From assembly GCF_016805305.1 (NCBI RefSeq), contig NZ_JAERQN010000001.1, positions 620,001 through 684,000 of the forward strand: DNA of 64,000 nucleotides. Direction: 5' to 3'. The notes beneath the pieces are model-generated. The model did no database searches. It was given only the letters and a program-made list of their open reading frames with translations, and was not told the origin of the DNA. The DNA comes from Falsiroseomonas ponticola (lineage in GTDB: Bacteria > Pseudomonadota > Alphaproteobacteria > Acetobacterales > Acetobacteraceae). This document shows positions 9,465 to 17,494 of the stretch, piece after piece. Made by a program: the position numbers and the translations under genes. Position 1 is the first letter of the stretch, and each line of letters opens with the position of its first letter.

Positions 9465-10034
9465 ATGACGACAGCGCCGCGCCCGCCGCTCGACCTCGAT
9501 GCGCACTTCCCGGAAGTCGCTGACATCAGCGATGCCTCGCTGGCCGACAAGGTGCGCGCGGTGTGGCGCGACCTCTGGGCGCAATCATCCTTTGACGATC
9601 TGGCATCGGTGCCGACCTCCGGCGAGATCGCCTATCCCAACGTGCCGCATACCCGCAGCGTCACGGCGCTCGCGCTCTCCATCGCCGATGTGCTGGAACG
9701 CTTCCACGGCACGAGGATCGACCGGGACGTGCTGATCGCCGCCTGCCTGCTGCAGGATGCCTCCAAGCTGGTGGAGTACCAGCCCAAGCCAGGCGGTGGC
9801 GTGGAGAAGACGGCGATCGGCCGCGCCATGCCACATGCCTTCGAAGCCGCGCGCATCGCCGCCCAGCACGGCGTGCCGCTGCCCGTGCTGCACATCATCG
9901 CCACGCACAGCCCATCGGCCGCGAAGCTGCCGGAGACGCTGGAAGGCCGCATCGTCTACCTCGCGGACGAGATCGACGTCACCGCCATCCATGGCGACCA
10001 GTTCGTCAAGGAACAGATCCTGCGCCGCCGCTGA
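9465..10034 (+). CDS. HD-domain-like protein with an altered HD motif
   Basis: This 189-residue protein resembles HD-type metal-dependent phosphohydrolases. The spacing of the five metal-site positions is kept: H in PHTRSV (near 62), the doublet in ACLLQDASK (near 93-101), H in MPHAFEAA, H in IIATHSP and D in YLADEID. The doublet is QD instead of HD, so one metal ligand is replaced, which may abolish or change catalysis. It is divergent from the PEP-mutase-family gene (66-base gap) and ends 18 bases before a Bug receptor gene, so the two are probably co-transcribed. The substrate is unknown. Confidence 0.7.
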   Translation: MTTAPRPPLDLDAHFPEVADISDASLADKVRAVWRDLWAQSSFDDLASVPTSGEIAYPNVPHTRSVTALALSIADVLERFHGTRIDRDVLIAACLLQDASKLVEYQPKPGGGVEKTAIGRAMPHAFEAARIAAQHGVPLPVLHIIATHSPSAAKLPETLEGRIVYLADEIDVTAIHGDQFVKEQILRRR

Positions 10035-10052
10035 CGCCCCGGAGAGAACCGC

Positions 10053-11021
10053 ATGAAGATCACCCGCCGCGCGGCCCTCGCCGCGACACTCCTCGCGCCC
10101 GGGATCGCCCGTGCGCAGGGCGCCTATCCCAACCGCACCATCCGCCTCGTCGTGCCCTTCCCGCCAGGCGGCTCCACCGACGTGGTCGGGCGCCTGGCGG
10201 CGGAACGGCTCCAATCCGTGCTGGGGCAGTCGGTGGTGGTGGAGAACCGCGGCGGCGCCTCGGGCGGCGTCGGCTCCCAGGCCGTGGCGCGGATGGCGGC
10301 GGATGGCTATTCCCTCGTCGTCTCCGGCGTCGGCTCCCACGGCATCGTCCCCGCCGTCGTCGCCAACCCCGGCTACGACGCGCTGCGCGACTTCACCCAT
10401 GTCGGCATGCTCGGCCTGTTCCACTCCGTGCTCGTCGTGCACCCGAGCTTCCCGGCCCGCGACCTCGCGGGCTTCATCGCGGAAGCGAAGCGGCGGCCGG
10501 GCGCGGTGAACTACGCCACCTCCGGCAACGGGTCCTCCAACCACCTGATGGGGGAACTCATCAAGCTGGAAGCAGGGGTCGACATCGTCCACGTCCCCTA
10601 CCGCGGCGCCGGCCCCGCCCTGCAGGCCGTGCTGGCCAATGAGGTGCCGGCCATGTGCGACAGCCTGCCGAGCGCCGCGCCGCACATCCGCGCAGGCTCG
10701 CTGCGCGCCATCGCCATCTCCGCGCGCACGCGCCTGCCGACCATGCCGGAAATCCCTACCTTCGGTGAATCCGGCCTGCCGCGCGTCATCGTCGAGAACT
10801 GGTTCGGCATCGCCGGACCGGCCGGCATGCCGGCAGACGCGACGGCACGACTGAACCGCGCGATGGCGGAGGCGCTGGCCCAGCCGGAACTCGTCACGAA
10901 ATTCAGGGAGATCGGATTCGAGCCGCAGATCGTGGACCCGGCGGCGACGACGCGCTTCGTGGAAGAGAATATCGCCTTCTGGGCGGATGCGGTGAAGCGG
11001 GCGGGCGTCAGCAATCTTTGA
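10053..11021 (+). CDS. TctC/Bug-family periplasmic solute receptor
   Basis: This 322-residue secreted receptor belongs to the Bug (tripartite tricarboxylate receptor, TctC) family, which binds carboxylates and similar small solutes in the periplasm. It has a twin-arginine-like signal (MKITRRAALAATLLAPGIARAQ), then the family hallmarks YPNRTIRLVVPFPPGG, VVVENRGGASG, and DIVHVPYRGAGPALQAVLANEV. No TctA or TctB membrane gene lies nearby. It is 18 bases behind the HD-like gene with a GGAGAG ribosome site. The ligand cannot be predicted; the adjacent PEP-mutase-family gene hints at a carboxylate. A copy of the structured repeat follows its stop. Confidence 0.92.
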   Translation: MKITRRAALAATLLAPGIARAQGAYPNRTIRLVVPFPPGGSTDVVGRLAAERLQSVLGQSVVVENRGGASGGVGSQAVARMAADGYSLVVSGVGSHGIVPAVVANPGYDALRDFTHVGMLGLFHSVLVVHPSFPARDLAGFIAEAKRRPGAVNYATSGNGSSNHLMGELIKLEAGVDIVHVPYRGAGPALQAVLANEVPAMCDSLPSAAPHIRAGSLRAIAISARTRLPTMPEIPTFGESGLPRVIVENWFGIAGPAGMPADATARLNRAMAEALAQPELVTKFREIGFEPQIVDPAATTRFVEENIAFWADAVKRAGVSNL

Positions 11022-11029
11022 ACGGCAAT

Positions 11030-11084
11030 CGGGGAAGGCGTCGCCTTCCCCGAACCCCATCCACCAGGGGCGAGACGCCCCTGG
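11030..11084. repeat. Structured intergenic repeat, copy A (two hairpins)
   Basis: The short copy of the repeat family. Hairpin 1 pairs 11030-11040 with 11042-11052 (CGGGGAAGGCG type, tight loop). After a linker AACCCCATCCA, hairpin 2 pairs 11064-11072 (CCAGGGGCG) with 11076-11084 around loop AGA, and is followed by ACCGTCGTCA. It occupies the whole gap between two convergent genes, so it could terminate transcription from both sides. Confidence 0.85.
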
Positions 11085-11091
11085 ACCGTCG

Positions 11092-11355
11092 TCAGCCGCG
11101 GGTGACGGTGTCGCGGCGGGCGACCATGCGATAGACGACCAGGACGATGATGGCGCCGACCACCGCGCCGATCAGGCCCGCCCCCTCGCCGGCGCGATAC
11201 CAGCCGATCGCCTGGCCGAGCCACGTCGCCACCAGCGCACCGACGATGCCGAGCAGGATGGTGACGATGATGCCGCCGGGATCACGGCCGGGCATGATGA
11301 ACTTGGCGATCGCGCCCGCGATCAGCCCGATGATGATGGTCCAGATGAAACCCAT
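11092..11355 (-). CDS. GlsB/YeaQ/YmgE-family small membrane protein
   Basis: This 87-residue protein is almost wholly membrane-embedded, with three glycine-rich hydrophobic segments. The family signature is clear: MGFIWTIIIGLIAGAIAKFI, then MPGRDPGGIIVTILLGIVGA and a last segment ending VYRMVARR. GlsB/YeaQ/YmgE proteins are small inner-membrane proteins linked to stress and general stress regulons in other bacteria; the older name, transglycosylase-associated protein, does not imply enzymatic activity. The length fits the family (80-90). It stands alone on the minus strand between the repeat copy and the serine hydrolase gene. Confidence 0.9.
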   Translation of the reverse strand: MGFIWTIIIGLIAGAIAKFIMPGRDPGGIIVTILLGIVGALVATWLGQAIGWYRAGEGAGLIGAVVGAIIVLVVYRMVARRDTVTRG

Positions 11356-11424
11356 GGCGGCGCTCCTGCCTCTGCCGCGAGGTAAGCCACGGCAGAGGCC
11401 CGGGTTCCCGCCCTGTCGCGCTGT

Positions 11425-12705
11425 TCAGTTCAGCGCCTGGTAGGCCAGCGCGCGCAGCTGGAAGCGGAAGGGCAGCCGTGCCGTGGGGCTCTGCATCATC
11501 AGCACCACATACATCTCCTCCTTCGGATCGACCCAGAAATAGGTCCCGTGCGCCCCGCCCCAATAGGCATCGCCCGGGCTGCCCGGCAGCGGGTTGTGGC
11601 CCACCGTGTTGCGCACCGCGAAGCCCAGCCCGAAGCCCTGGCCCATCTCCGGCGTCGGCGCCAGCGGCCCGAAGCGGCCCTCCACCACGTCACGCGTCCG
11701 CGTGCCCGGCGGCAAATGGTCCGCCATCATGAGGTCGATCGTGGTCCGCGACACCAGCCGCGTGCCGTCCAGCTCCCCCTTGTTCAGCAGGAACTGGGAG
11801 AAGCGCGCATAGTCCCGCGCGGTGGAGACCATGCCGCCCGCGCCCGAATACCAGCCCGGCCGCTGCAGCGGGTTGGGCATCGAAGGCCGCTGCCCCGTCG
11901 CCGGATCCACCTGCGGATGCGCGAGGCGCTCCGCCGAACCCTCCGGCGCCACGAAGCCCGTATCCACCATGCCGAGCGGCCCGGTGATGCGGCTGCGCAC
12001 GAAGGTATCCAGGTCCTGGCCGCTGACGACCTCCACCAGGCGCCCGAGGATGTCGGTGGACCAGGAATACTCCCAGGTCGTGCCGGGCTGGTGCATCAGC
12101 GGCAGCGCGGCGACGCGGCGGCTCATCTCCTCCATCGAAATGCCGCGGTCCCGCGCGCCGGAAGCGCGATAGGCCGCCAGCACCGGATGGTCGCCCGGCG
12201 ATGAATCCGCGAGCCCCGAGGTGTGGCGCAGCAGGTCCTGGATGGTGATGGCGCGGCGCGCCGGCACCAGGGTCATCTGCCCGTCCCGCACCTCCGCCAC
12301 GCGCGGCGTCTCCCGCCATTCCGGCAGGTAGGTGCCGATGGGATAGGCGATGGACAGCCGCCCTTCCTCCGCCAGCATCATCACCGCCAGCGACACGATC
12401 GGCTTGGTCATGGAGGCGATGCGGAAGATGCTGTCGGGGCGCATCGGCGCCTGCGCCTCCCGGTCCCGGAAGCCGGCCGTCACCTCCTGCGCGATGCGGC
12501 CCTTGCGGCCGATGACGATGACGGCGCCGGGGATGAAGCCGCGCCGCACCTCCCCTTCCAGCCATTCGCCGAGGCGGGAGAGGCGTTCGCCGGAGAACCC
12601 CACCTCCTCGGCGCGCGAGGCGCGGGGCAGTTCGGCGGCGGTCACGGGCACGGCAAGGCCGGCCATCAGCCCGGCCGCGACGGCCAGGCGAAGCATGGGG
12701 CGCAT
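11425..12705 (-). CDS. Secreted serine hydrolase, beta-lactamase class C / esterase family
   Basis: This 426-residue protein has a signal peptide (MRPMLRLAVAAGLMAGLAVPVTAA) and a penicillin-binding-protein-like serine hydrolase fold. The catalytic SxxK motif is SMTK in FRIASMTKPIV near residue 95; LLRHTSGL and the Tyr-containing WEYSWSTDILGRLVE follow, with a late GGAHGTYFWVD in place of the KTG box. These fit the esterase/EstB or D-aminopeptidase-like branch better than a true beta-lactamase. The ATG at 12703-12705 has an ideal GGAGGAAA ribosome site; the 60-codon upstream extension is noise. The natural substrate is unknown. It is 70 bases downstream of the enolase-family gene and could be the operon's last gene. 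Confidence 0.88.
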   Translation of the reverse strand: MRPMLRLAVAAGLMAGLAVPVTAAELPRASRAEEVGFSGERLSRLGEWLEGEVRRGFIPGAVIVIGRKGRIAQEVTAGFRDREAQAPMRPDSIFRIASMTKPIVSLAVMMLAEEGRLSIAYPIGTYLPEWRETPRVAEVRDGQMTLVPARRAITIQDLLRHTSGLADSSPGDHPVLAAYRASGARDRGISMEEMSRRVAALPLMHQPGTTWEYSWSTDILGRLVEVVSGQDLDTFVRSRITGPLGMVDTGFVAPEGSAERLAHPQVDPATGQRPSMPNPLQRPGWYSGAGGMVSTARDYARFSQFLLNKGELDGTRLVSRTTIDLMMADHLPPGTRTRDVVEGRFGPLAPTPEMGQGFGLGFAVRNTVGHNPLPGSPGDAYWGGAHGTYFWVDPKEEMYVVLMMQSPTARLPFRFQLRALAYQALN

Positions 12706-12775
12706 GACATTTCCTCCAACGGCCCGCCTGTGGCGGCGGGTCCGGGGGAAGCCTCCGCCCACCGGGCCGGAACGG

Positions 12776-13990
12776 TCAAGCGCGGCGGAAGGCGGGGGCG
12801 CGGGGATGCCGCGGCTGCGCGTAGAGAGTCGCCTCCTCCGTCCCCTCCGGCCAGCCGCCGGCGGGCAGGCCGACATTGCGGACACTCGGATGCAGGGCCA
12901 CGAATGCCTCGTCGATATCGATGCCCAGCCCCGGCGCTTCCGGCACCATCAGATGGCCGTCGCGCAGTTCCGGCGTGGCGGTGACGCAGCGCGCGCGGCC
13001 TTCCCAGTCCGGGTCCATCTTCTCCAGGATCAGCGCGTTGGGGATGGCGGCCAGCACATGCAGCGCCGCGTATTCCGCGACGGGGCCGAGCGAGCCCGCA
13101 TGCGGCGCCACCGTCGCGAAACGGCTCTCGGCATGGATGGCGATCTTGCGCAGCCCCGTGATGCCGCCGCAGCGCCCCGCATCGGGCTGCACCACATCCA
13201 CCAGCCCCTCATGCAGCAGGGGCGCGATGCCCTGGAAGCCCGCATGGCGTTCGCCAGAAGCGAGCGGCACGTCGGTGGAACCGCGCAGCCGCCGGTAGCC
13301 CTCCAGATCCTCCGGCGCCAGCGGTTCCTCGACGAAGAGGGGCGAGAGCGGCGCCAGGGCGTGGCAGATGCCGATGGCGTCCGGCGCCGTCAGCCAGGGC
13401 GGACCATGGGCATCGATCATGATGTCCACGTCGTCGCCAACCGCGTCGCGGATCGCCGACGCCTTCGCCACCGGGTTCTTCACGCCCCCGGTCTTCAAGG
13501 CACGAAAACCCTTGGCGACGGCGGCGCGCGCCTGGTCGGGCGTGCTGGCATGGGCATAGGCGCGGATGCGGTCCCGCAGCCTGCCGCCCAGCAGCTGCCA
13601 CACCGGCACGCCCAGCGCCTTCCCCTTGATGTCCCACAGCGCCATGTCGATGGCGCCGATCGCGCCCTGCCCGACCACGCCGGACATGCCATGCCCCATC
13701 ATCGCGACGTTCATGCGCTGGGTCATGAGTTCGATGGCGAAGGCATCCTGCCCGATGACGACGGAAGACAGGTCGCGCACCGCGGCCTCCACCACGCGGG
13801 GCCAGCCGCTGCCCTCCCCGATGCCGGTGATGCCGTCCTCCGTCTCCACCTTCACGAACAGCCAGTTGCGCGTGCCCGTGGTGATGGAGTTGCGCACATC
13901 GGCGGCCCAGCCGGAGACGCCGAGCGGCCCCGCCTGCATGAGGAAGGTGCGGATGGCCGTGATGCGCGGGCCCTTGGTCAGGGAGGTCAT
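12776..13990 (-). CDS. Mandelate racemase / muconate lactonizing enzyme family dehydratase
   Basis: This 404-residue enolase-superfamily enzyme would abstract the alpha proton of a sugar acid or other carboxylate, usually dehydrating it. The N-terminal capping domain is followed by a TIM barrel with ligand motifs MIDAHG (Asp), FVEEPL (Glu), LASGERH (Glu), a candidate base lysine in ALKTGGVK, and PHAG with its histidine late in the barrel. This pattern suits the galactonate/gluconate dehydratase-like MR subgroup, but the substrate is not fixed by the motifs. Its ATG overlaps the stop of the Bug gene before it as ATGA, so translation is coupled. It is the last core gene of the GntR-led operon. 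Confidence 0.9.
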   Translation of the reverse strand: MTSLTKGPRITAIRTFLMQAGPLGVSGWAADVRNSITTGTRNWLFVKVETEDGITGIGEGSGWPRVVEAAVRDLSSVVIGQDAFAIELMTQRMNVAMMGHGMSGVVGQGAIGAIDMALWDIKGKALGVPVWQLLGGRLRDRIRAYAHASTPDQARAAVAKGFRALKTGGVKNPVAKASAIRDAVGDDVDIMIDAHGPPWLTAPDAIGICHALAPLSPLFVEEPLAPEDLEGYRRLRGSTDVPLASGERHAGFQGIAPLLHEGLVDVVQPDAGRCGGITGLRKIAIHAESRFATVAPHAGSLGPVAEYAALHVLAAIPNALILEKMDPDWEGRARCVTATPELRDGHLMVPEAPGLGIDIDEAFVALHPSVRNVGLPAGGWPEGTEEATLYAQPRHPRAPAFRRA

Positions 13991-14982
13991 TGTGCGGTGA
14001 TCCCGGCTTCGCGGATGACGCGGGTCCAGCGTTCCGTCTCCGCGGCGACGAAGCTGGCGAAATCGGCGGGGCTGGCGCTCGCGCGCGGCTCGATGCCGGC
14101 GCGGGCGAGCCCTTCGGTCAGGGCGGGGGTGCGCATCGCCTCCGTCACCGCCTCGAACCACCGTGCCTTCACGGCGGGCGGCCAGCCCGTGCGCATCATC
14201 ACCCCGTGCCAGGAGCTGATGAAGACCTCCGGCCCGAAGCCGGCCTCGGCGATGGCGGGGACGGAGGGCGCGGCAGGGATGCGCGCTTCCTGCATCACGG
14301 CGAGGCCCCTGATGCGGCCGCTGGCGACATTGCCGGGGATCGCGGCCTCCGCGACGGTGAAGGAGCAATCGACCTCCCCCTGCAGCAGCGCCTGCATGGA
14401 AGGCGCGCCGCCGCGGAAGGGCACATGGGTGAAGCGGAAGCCCGCCTGGCGGGAGAAGAGTTCCGCCGCGAGGTGGGAGGAGGTGCCGATGCCGCCGGAG
14501 GCGAAGTTCAGCTCCCCCGGCCGCGCGCGGCCCGCCGCCACCACATCCCGCACGCTGGCCAGGCCGCCCTTGAGGCTGGCCAGGAAATAGACCGGCACAT
14601 GGCCGGTCTGGGTCAGCATCTCGATATCCCGCGCCGGGTCGTAGCCCAGCGGCATCAGGGCGGGGTTGGCGGCCAGGTGGATGGCGGCGAAGCCGATGGC
14701 GTGGCCATCCGCCGGCATCCGCGCCAGCGCCTGGGTGGCGAGGTTGCCGGAGGCGCCCGTGCGGTTCTCCACCACCACGTTCTGGCCGAGCAGCGGCGCC
14801 AGCTCCCGCGCCAGCAGCCGGGCGACGTAGTCGATGACGCCGCCGGCGGGAAAGCCCACCAGGAAGGTGACGGCGCGGTCCGGCGACCAGCGCGCGGGCT
14901 GGCCGCGCGCCGGCAACGGGAGGGCCGGCAGGGCGAGGCCTGCCGAGGCCGCGCCCAGGGCGCGGCGCCTGGTGACGATCAT
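13987..14982 (-). CDS. TctC/Bug-family periplasmic receptor (second in operon)
   Basis: This 331-residue Bug receptor has the signal MIVTRRRALGAASAGLALPALPLPARGQ and family landmarks FLVGFPAGGVIDYVARLLAR, VVVENRTGASGNLATQ, FASGGIGTSSHLAAELF and FTHVPFRGGAPSMQALLQGE. It lies 22 bases downstream of the RraA-like gene and shares a 4-base ATGA overlap with the enolase gene. It is related to, but clearly diverged from, the other Bug gene in this operon; both end in the similar REAGIT sequence, which suggests an old duplication. It likely brings in, or senses, the carboxylate degraded by the operon. No TctAB genes are present. Confidence 0.92.
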   Translation of the reverse strand: MIVTRRRALGAASAGLALPALPLPARGQPARWSPDRAVTFLVGFPAGGVIDYVARLLARELAPLLGQNVVVENRTGASGNLATQALARMPADGHAIGFAAIHLAANPALMPLGYDPARDIEMLTQTGHVPVYFLASLKGGLASVRDVVAAGRARPGELNFASGGIGTSSHLAAELFSRQAGFRFTHVPFRGGAPSMQALLQGEVDCSFTVAEAAIPGNVASGRIRGLAVMQEARIPAAPSVPAIAEAGFGPEVFISSWHGVMMRTGWPPAVKARWFEAVTEAMRTPALTEGLARAGIEPRASASPADFASFVAAETERWTRVIREAGITAQ

Positions 14983-15004
14983 GCGTTCCCCCTCCGCCGG
15001 GCCT

Positions 15005-15760
15005 TCAGAAATAGCCGCCCTTGGCGCTGATCTCGGCGACGCTGTCGCCCTGCTCGATCCAGCCGAAGATGTCGCGTTCCAGCCCCAGGATCGCCTCCGC
15101 CCGTTCCAGCACGGGCAGGGCCAGGGCGCGCGGCACGATGATGACGCCGTCCATGTCGCCCACCACGATGTCGCCGGGATGGACGAGGACGCCGCCGATG
15201 CGCAGCGGCACCTGGTAGTGGGAGATCATGGCCCGGCCGAGCGCGGCGTTGGGGTGCCGGAAGCGGCAGAACAGCGGGAAATCCGCGTCCAGGATCTGGC
15301 GGATGTCCCGCGCGCCGCCATCGATCGCGGCGCCCCGCACGCCGCGCGCCTTGGCCGCCGCCGTCATCACCCCGCCCCAGGCCGTGCTGTCCTCCGCGCC
15401 CGAGCAGTCCCAGAGCACGAAGTCGCCCTCCCCCATCGCCTCCAGCATGGCGCTGCGCAGCGGCATCTCCCCGGTCAGCAGCGTGTGCGGCTGGCTCTTC
15501 ACCGTGAAGGCGAAACCGGCGGCGCAGCGTGTCTCCGCCCGCAGCGGCTGGATGCGGTGGGGCAGCGCCTGGTCCATCAGCCGGTGCTCGCGCAGCACGT
15601 CGCTGATGGCGCCGGTGTAGAGCCGCTCATACCGCGCCAGCAGCCCGGCCGGCGGCACGGGCAGGGGCGAGAGGGCGCGCGCCTCCCGCTCCTCCACCAG
15701 CCAGTCGAGCTTCATGGCCTTCACCTCGGCGCGGAGCCGGGCGGCGGGGTCGCCGCTCAT
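15005..15760 (-). CDS. RraA-like protein (HMG/CHA aldolase family)
   Basis: This 251-residue protein belongs to the RraA/4-hydroxy-4-methyl-2-oxoglutarate aldolase superfamily. It has YTGAISDVLREH near the N-terminus, the core GGVMTAAAKARGVRGAAIDGGARD with the catalytic Arg/Asp region, and GDIVVGDMDGVIIVPRALA near the C-terminus. Compared with the 160-residue RNase E regulator RraA it carries N- and C-terminal extensions usual for catabolic homologues. Such enzymes do retro-aldol cleavage or oxaloacetate decarboxylation with a divalent metal. Sitting between two Bug receptors and under a GntR regulator, it is most likely a catabolic aldolase, not an RNase regulator. Its ATG overlaps the preceding stop as ATGA. 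Confidence 0.88.
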   Translation of the reverse strand: MSGDPAARLRAEVKAMKLDWLVEEREARALSPLPVPPAGLLARYERLYTGAISDVLREHRLMDQALPHRIQPLRAETRCAAGFAFTVKSQPHTLLTGEMPLRSAMLEAMGEGDFVLWDCSGAEDSTAWGGVMTAAAKARGVRGAAIDGGARDIRQILDADFPLFCRFRHPNAALGRAMISHYQVPLRIGGVLVHPGDIVVGDMDGVIIVPRALALPVLERAEAILGLERDIFGWIEQGDSVAEISAKGGYF

Positions 15761-16740
15761 GTCACGGTGATCCCGGCCTCGCGGATCAGCGTCGTCCAGC
15801 GCTGCAGCTCCGCGCGGTACAGCGCCTCGAAGGCGGCGGGATCGGCGCTCTCGGCCGGCTCGATCGCCAGCGCCTTCATGCGGGACTGGAATTCGGCGGA
15901 GCGCACGGCGGCGCGCGTCGCCTCATGCAGCGCGGCGATGGCGGCGGGCGGCGCGCCGGCCTTCACGCAGATCCCCTGCCAGGACCGCATCATCGCGGCT
16001 TCCGGCAGCCCGGCCTCGCCGAAGGACCGCACCTCCGGCAGCCCCTCCGCCCGGCGCTGCTGCATCACGCCCAGCATGCGGATGCGCCCTTCCGCCGCCG
16101 CCGGCGCCTGGTAGCTGGCGACCAGGTCGAACATCATCTCCGTATCGCCGCTCATCAGCGCCTGGAAGGCGGGCGCGCCGCCGCGATACTGCACCGCCTC
16201 GAACTTTCCCGAGATGGCCCGGAACAGCAGCTCCGCGCCGAGGTGGGAGGAGGTGCCGACCCCCGCCGTGCCGATGGTCACGCCCGGGCCGCGGGCGCGC
16301 GCCACCGCCTCCTCGATGCTGGTGATGCCGGATCGCGCGCTGGCCATGACGACGACGGGCAGCGCCGTCAGCTGCCCCACCATGGCCAGGTCCCGCGCCG
16401 GATCGTAGCCGAGCTGCGGGATGAGGCCGGGATTGGTGACGAGCTGCAGCCCCGCCAGGGCCAGCGTCAGCCCATCCGCCGGCGCCTGCACCACCGCCTG
16501 CGTCGCGATGTTGCCGGAGGCGCCGGGCCGGTTCTCCACCACCACGGTCTGGCGCAGCGCGCGGCCCATCTCGGCGGCGGCCAGCCGCGCCACCAGGTCG
16601 GCCGCGCCGCCCGGCGCGAAGCCCACCACCAGGCGCAGCGGGCGCTCGGGCCAGGATTGCGCGCCGGCGATCCCGGGCAGGGCCAGGGACGTGGCCAGGG
16701 AAGCGGCGAGCGCGGTGCGGCGGGTGATGCCCGTCATCAT
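15757..16740 (-). CDS. TctC/Bug-family periplasmic receptor (first in operon)
   Basis: This 327-residue receptor has the signal MMTGITRRTALAASLATSLA ending at GAQ, then LRLVVGFAPGGAADLVARLAA, VVVENRPGASGNIATQ, GTAGVGTSSHLGAELLF and QYRGGAPAFQALMSGD, all characteristic of Bug proteins. I chose the first of two adjacent ATG codons (16738-16740) because it overlaps the GntR stop as ATGA and AAGGAA lies upstream. Its own stop overlaps the RraA-like start the same way. Being directly behind the regulator suggests that its ligand is the inducer or the substrate of the pathway; this is inference. Confidence 0.92.
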   Translation of the reverse strand: MMTGITRRTALAASLATSLALPGIAGAQSWPERPLRLVVGFAPGGAADLVARLAAAEMGRALRQTVVVENRPGASGNIATQAVVQAPADGLTLALAGLQLVTNPGLIPQLGYDPARDLAMVGQLTALPVVVMASARSGITSIEEAVARARGPGVTIGTAGVGTSSHLGAELLFRAISGKFEAVQYRGGAPAFQALMSGDTEMMFDLVASYQAPAAAEGRIRMLGVMQQRRAEGLPEVRSFGEAGLPEAAMMRSWQGICVKAGAPPAAIAALHEATRAAVRSAEFQSRMKALAIEPAESADPAAFEALYRAELQRWTTLIREAGITVT

Positions 16741-17396
16741 CGGTTTCCTTCCTCGAGGCGCGCGATCAGGTCGCGCTTGGCCGCCATGGCATGGGCGAAG
16801 GCCGCGGCGGCGGCGGCCTCCGGCTGCCGGGCCGCGATGGCGGCCAGGATGGCGCGGTGCTGCGCGGCGGCCTCCGCCATCCGCGCCTGGCCGAAGCCGA
16901 GGCGCAGCCGCACCGCATTCACGAAGGCGCTGCGCGCCTTGTAGAGGGCGGTCGCCTGCGGGTTGTCCGCCGCTTCCTCCAGCGCGTCGTGGAAGGCCTC
17001 GTTGGCGGCCAGCGCCGCGGCGGCATCGCCGGCTTCGGCCGCGGCGGCATAGGCGGCCTCGTGCCGCGCCATGGCGGCGATCTGCGGGGCCGTCGCTCGT
17101 TCGGCCGCGCGGCGCGCCAGCAGGGACTGCAGCGCGCCACGCAGGTCGTAGAGGTCGGCGAAGAGCTTGGCATCCAGCACCGGCACCACGGCGCCGCGAT
17201 GCTGGCGGATCTCGACCAGCCCCTCCCCCTCCAGCGCCAGCAGCGCCTCCCGCACCGGGGACATGGAGACGCCGTGCTCCGCGGCCAGCGCGCCGAGGGT
17301 GCGGTGCGTGCCGGGCGCCCAGGCGCCGCCCAGGATATCGGCCCGCAGGCGGTCCCGCAGGCGGGCATAGGCGGGGGTGGAGAGCGGTTCGGCCAT
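16737..17396 (-). CDS. GntR-family regulator (FadR/FCD subfamily)
   Basis: This 219-residue transcription factor has an N-terminal winged helix (residues 1-75: LRDRLRADILGGAWAPG, LAAEHGVSMSPVREALLALE, GLVEIRQHRGAVV) and an all-helical FCD effector domain with the metal-ligand-type pattern DLRGALQSLLARRAAE, NEAFHDALEEAADN and AAQHRAILAAI. Such regulators usually repress the adjacent catabolic operon until an organic acid binds. It is the first gene of the five-gene operon and divergent from aroE, so it probably binds the AT-rich dyad just upstream of its own start and controls itself. Confidence 0.93.
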   Translation of the reverse strand: MAEPLSTPAYARLRDRLRADILGGAWAPGTHRTLGALAAEHGVSMSPVREALLALEGEGLVEIRQHRGAVVPVLDAKLFADLYDLRGALQSLLARRAAERATAPQIAAMARHEAAYAAAAEAGDAAAALAANEAFHDALEEAADNPQATALYKARSAFVNAVRLRLGFGQARMAEAAAQHRAILAAIAARQPEAAAAAAFAHAMAAKRDLIARLEEGNR

Positions 17397-17408
17397 GGGT
17401 TGATTCTG

Positions 17409-17427
17409 TATAATCGATTTTCGAAAA
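17409..17427. promoter_or_regulatory. AT-rich dyad and -10-like box in the GntR/aroE intergenic region
   Basis: In a very GC-rich background this 98-base gap has an AT-rich island with TATAAT (17409-17414), ATCGAT (17413-17418) and the perfect palindrome TTTTCGAAAA (17418-17427). It lies 13-31 bases upstream of the GntR-gene ATG. A palindrome at this place is a plausible operator for the regulator, with promoter elements overlapping. No binding-site consensus for this subfamily was used, so the assignment rests on position and base composition. Confidence 0.45.
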
Positions 17428-17494
17428 CAGCAAGCGGAGAAGCTGGCGGTGGTGCCATTGACCCGGCGCGGGGCGATGCTTCACTGGCAAGGCC

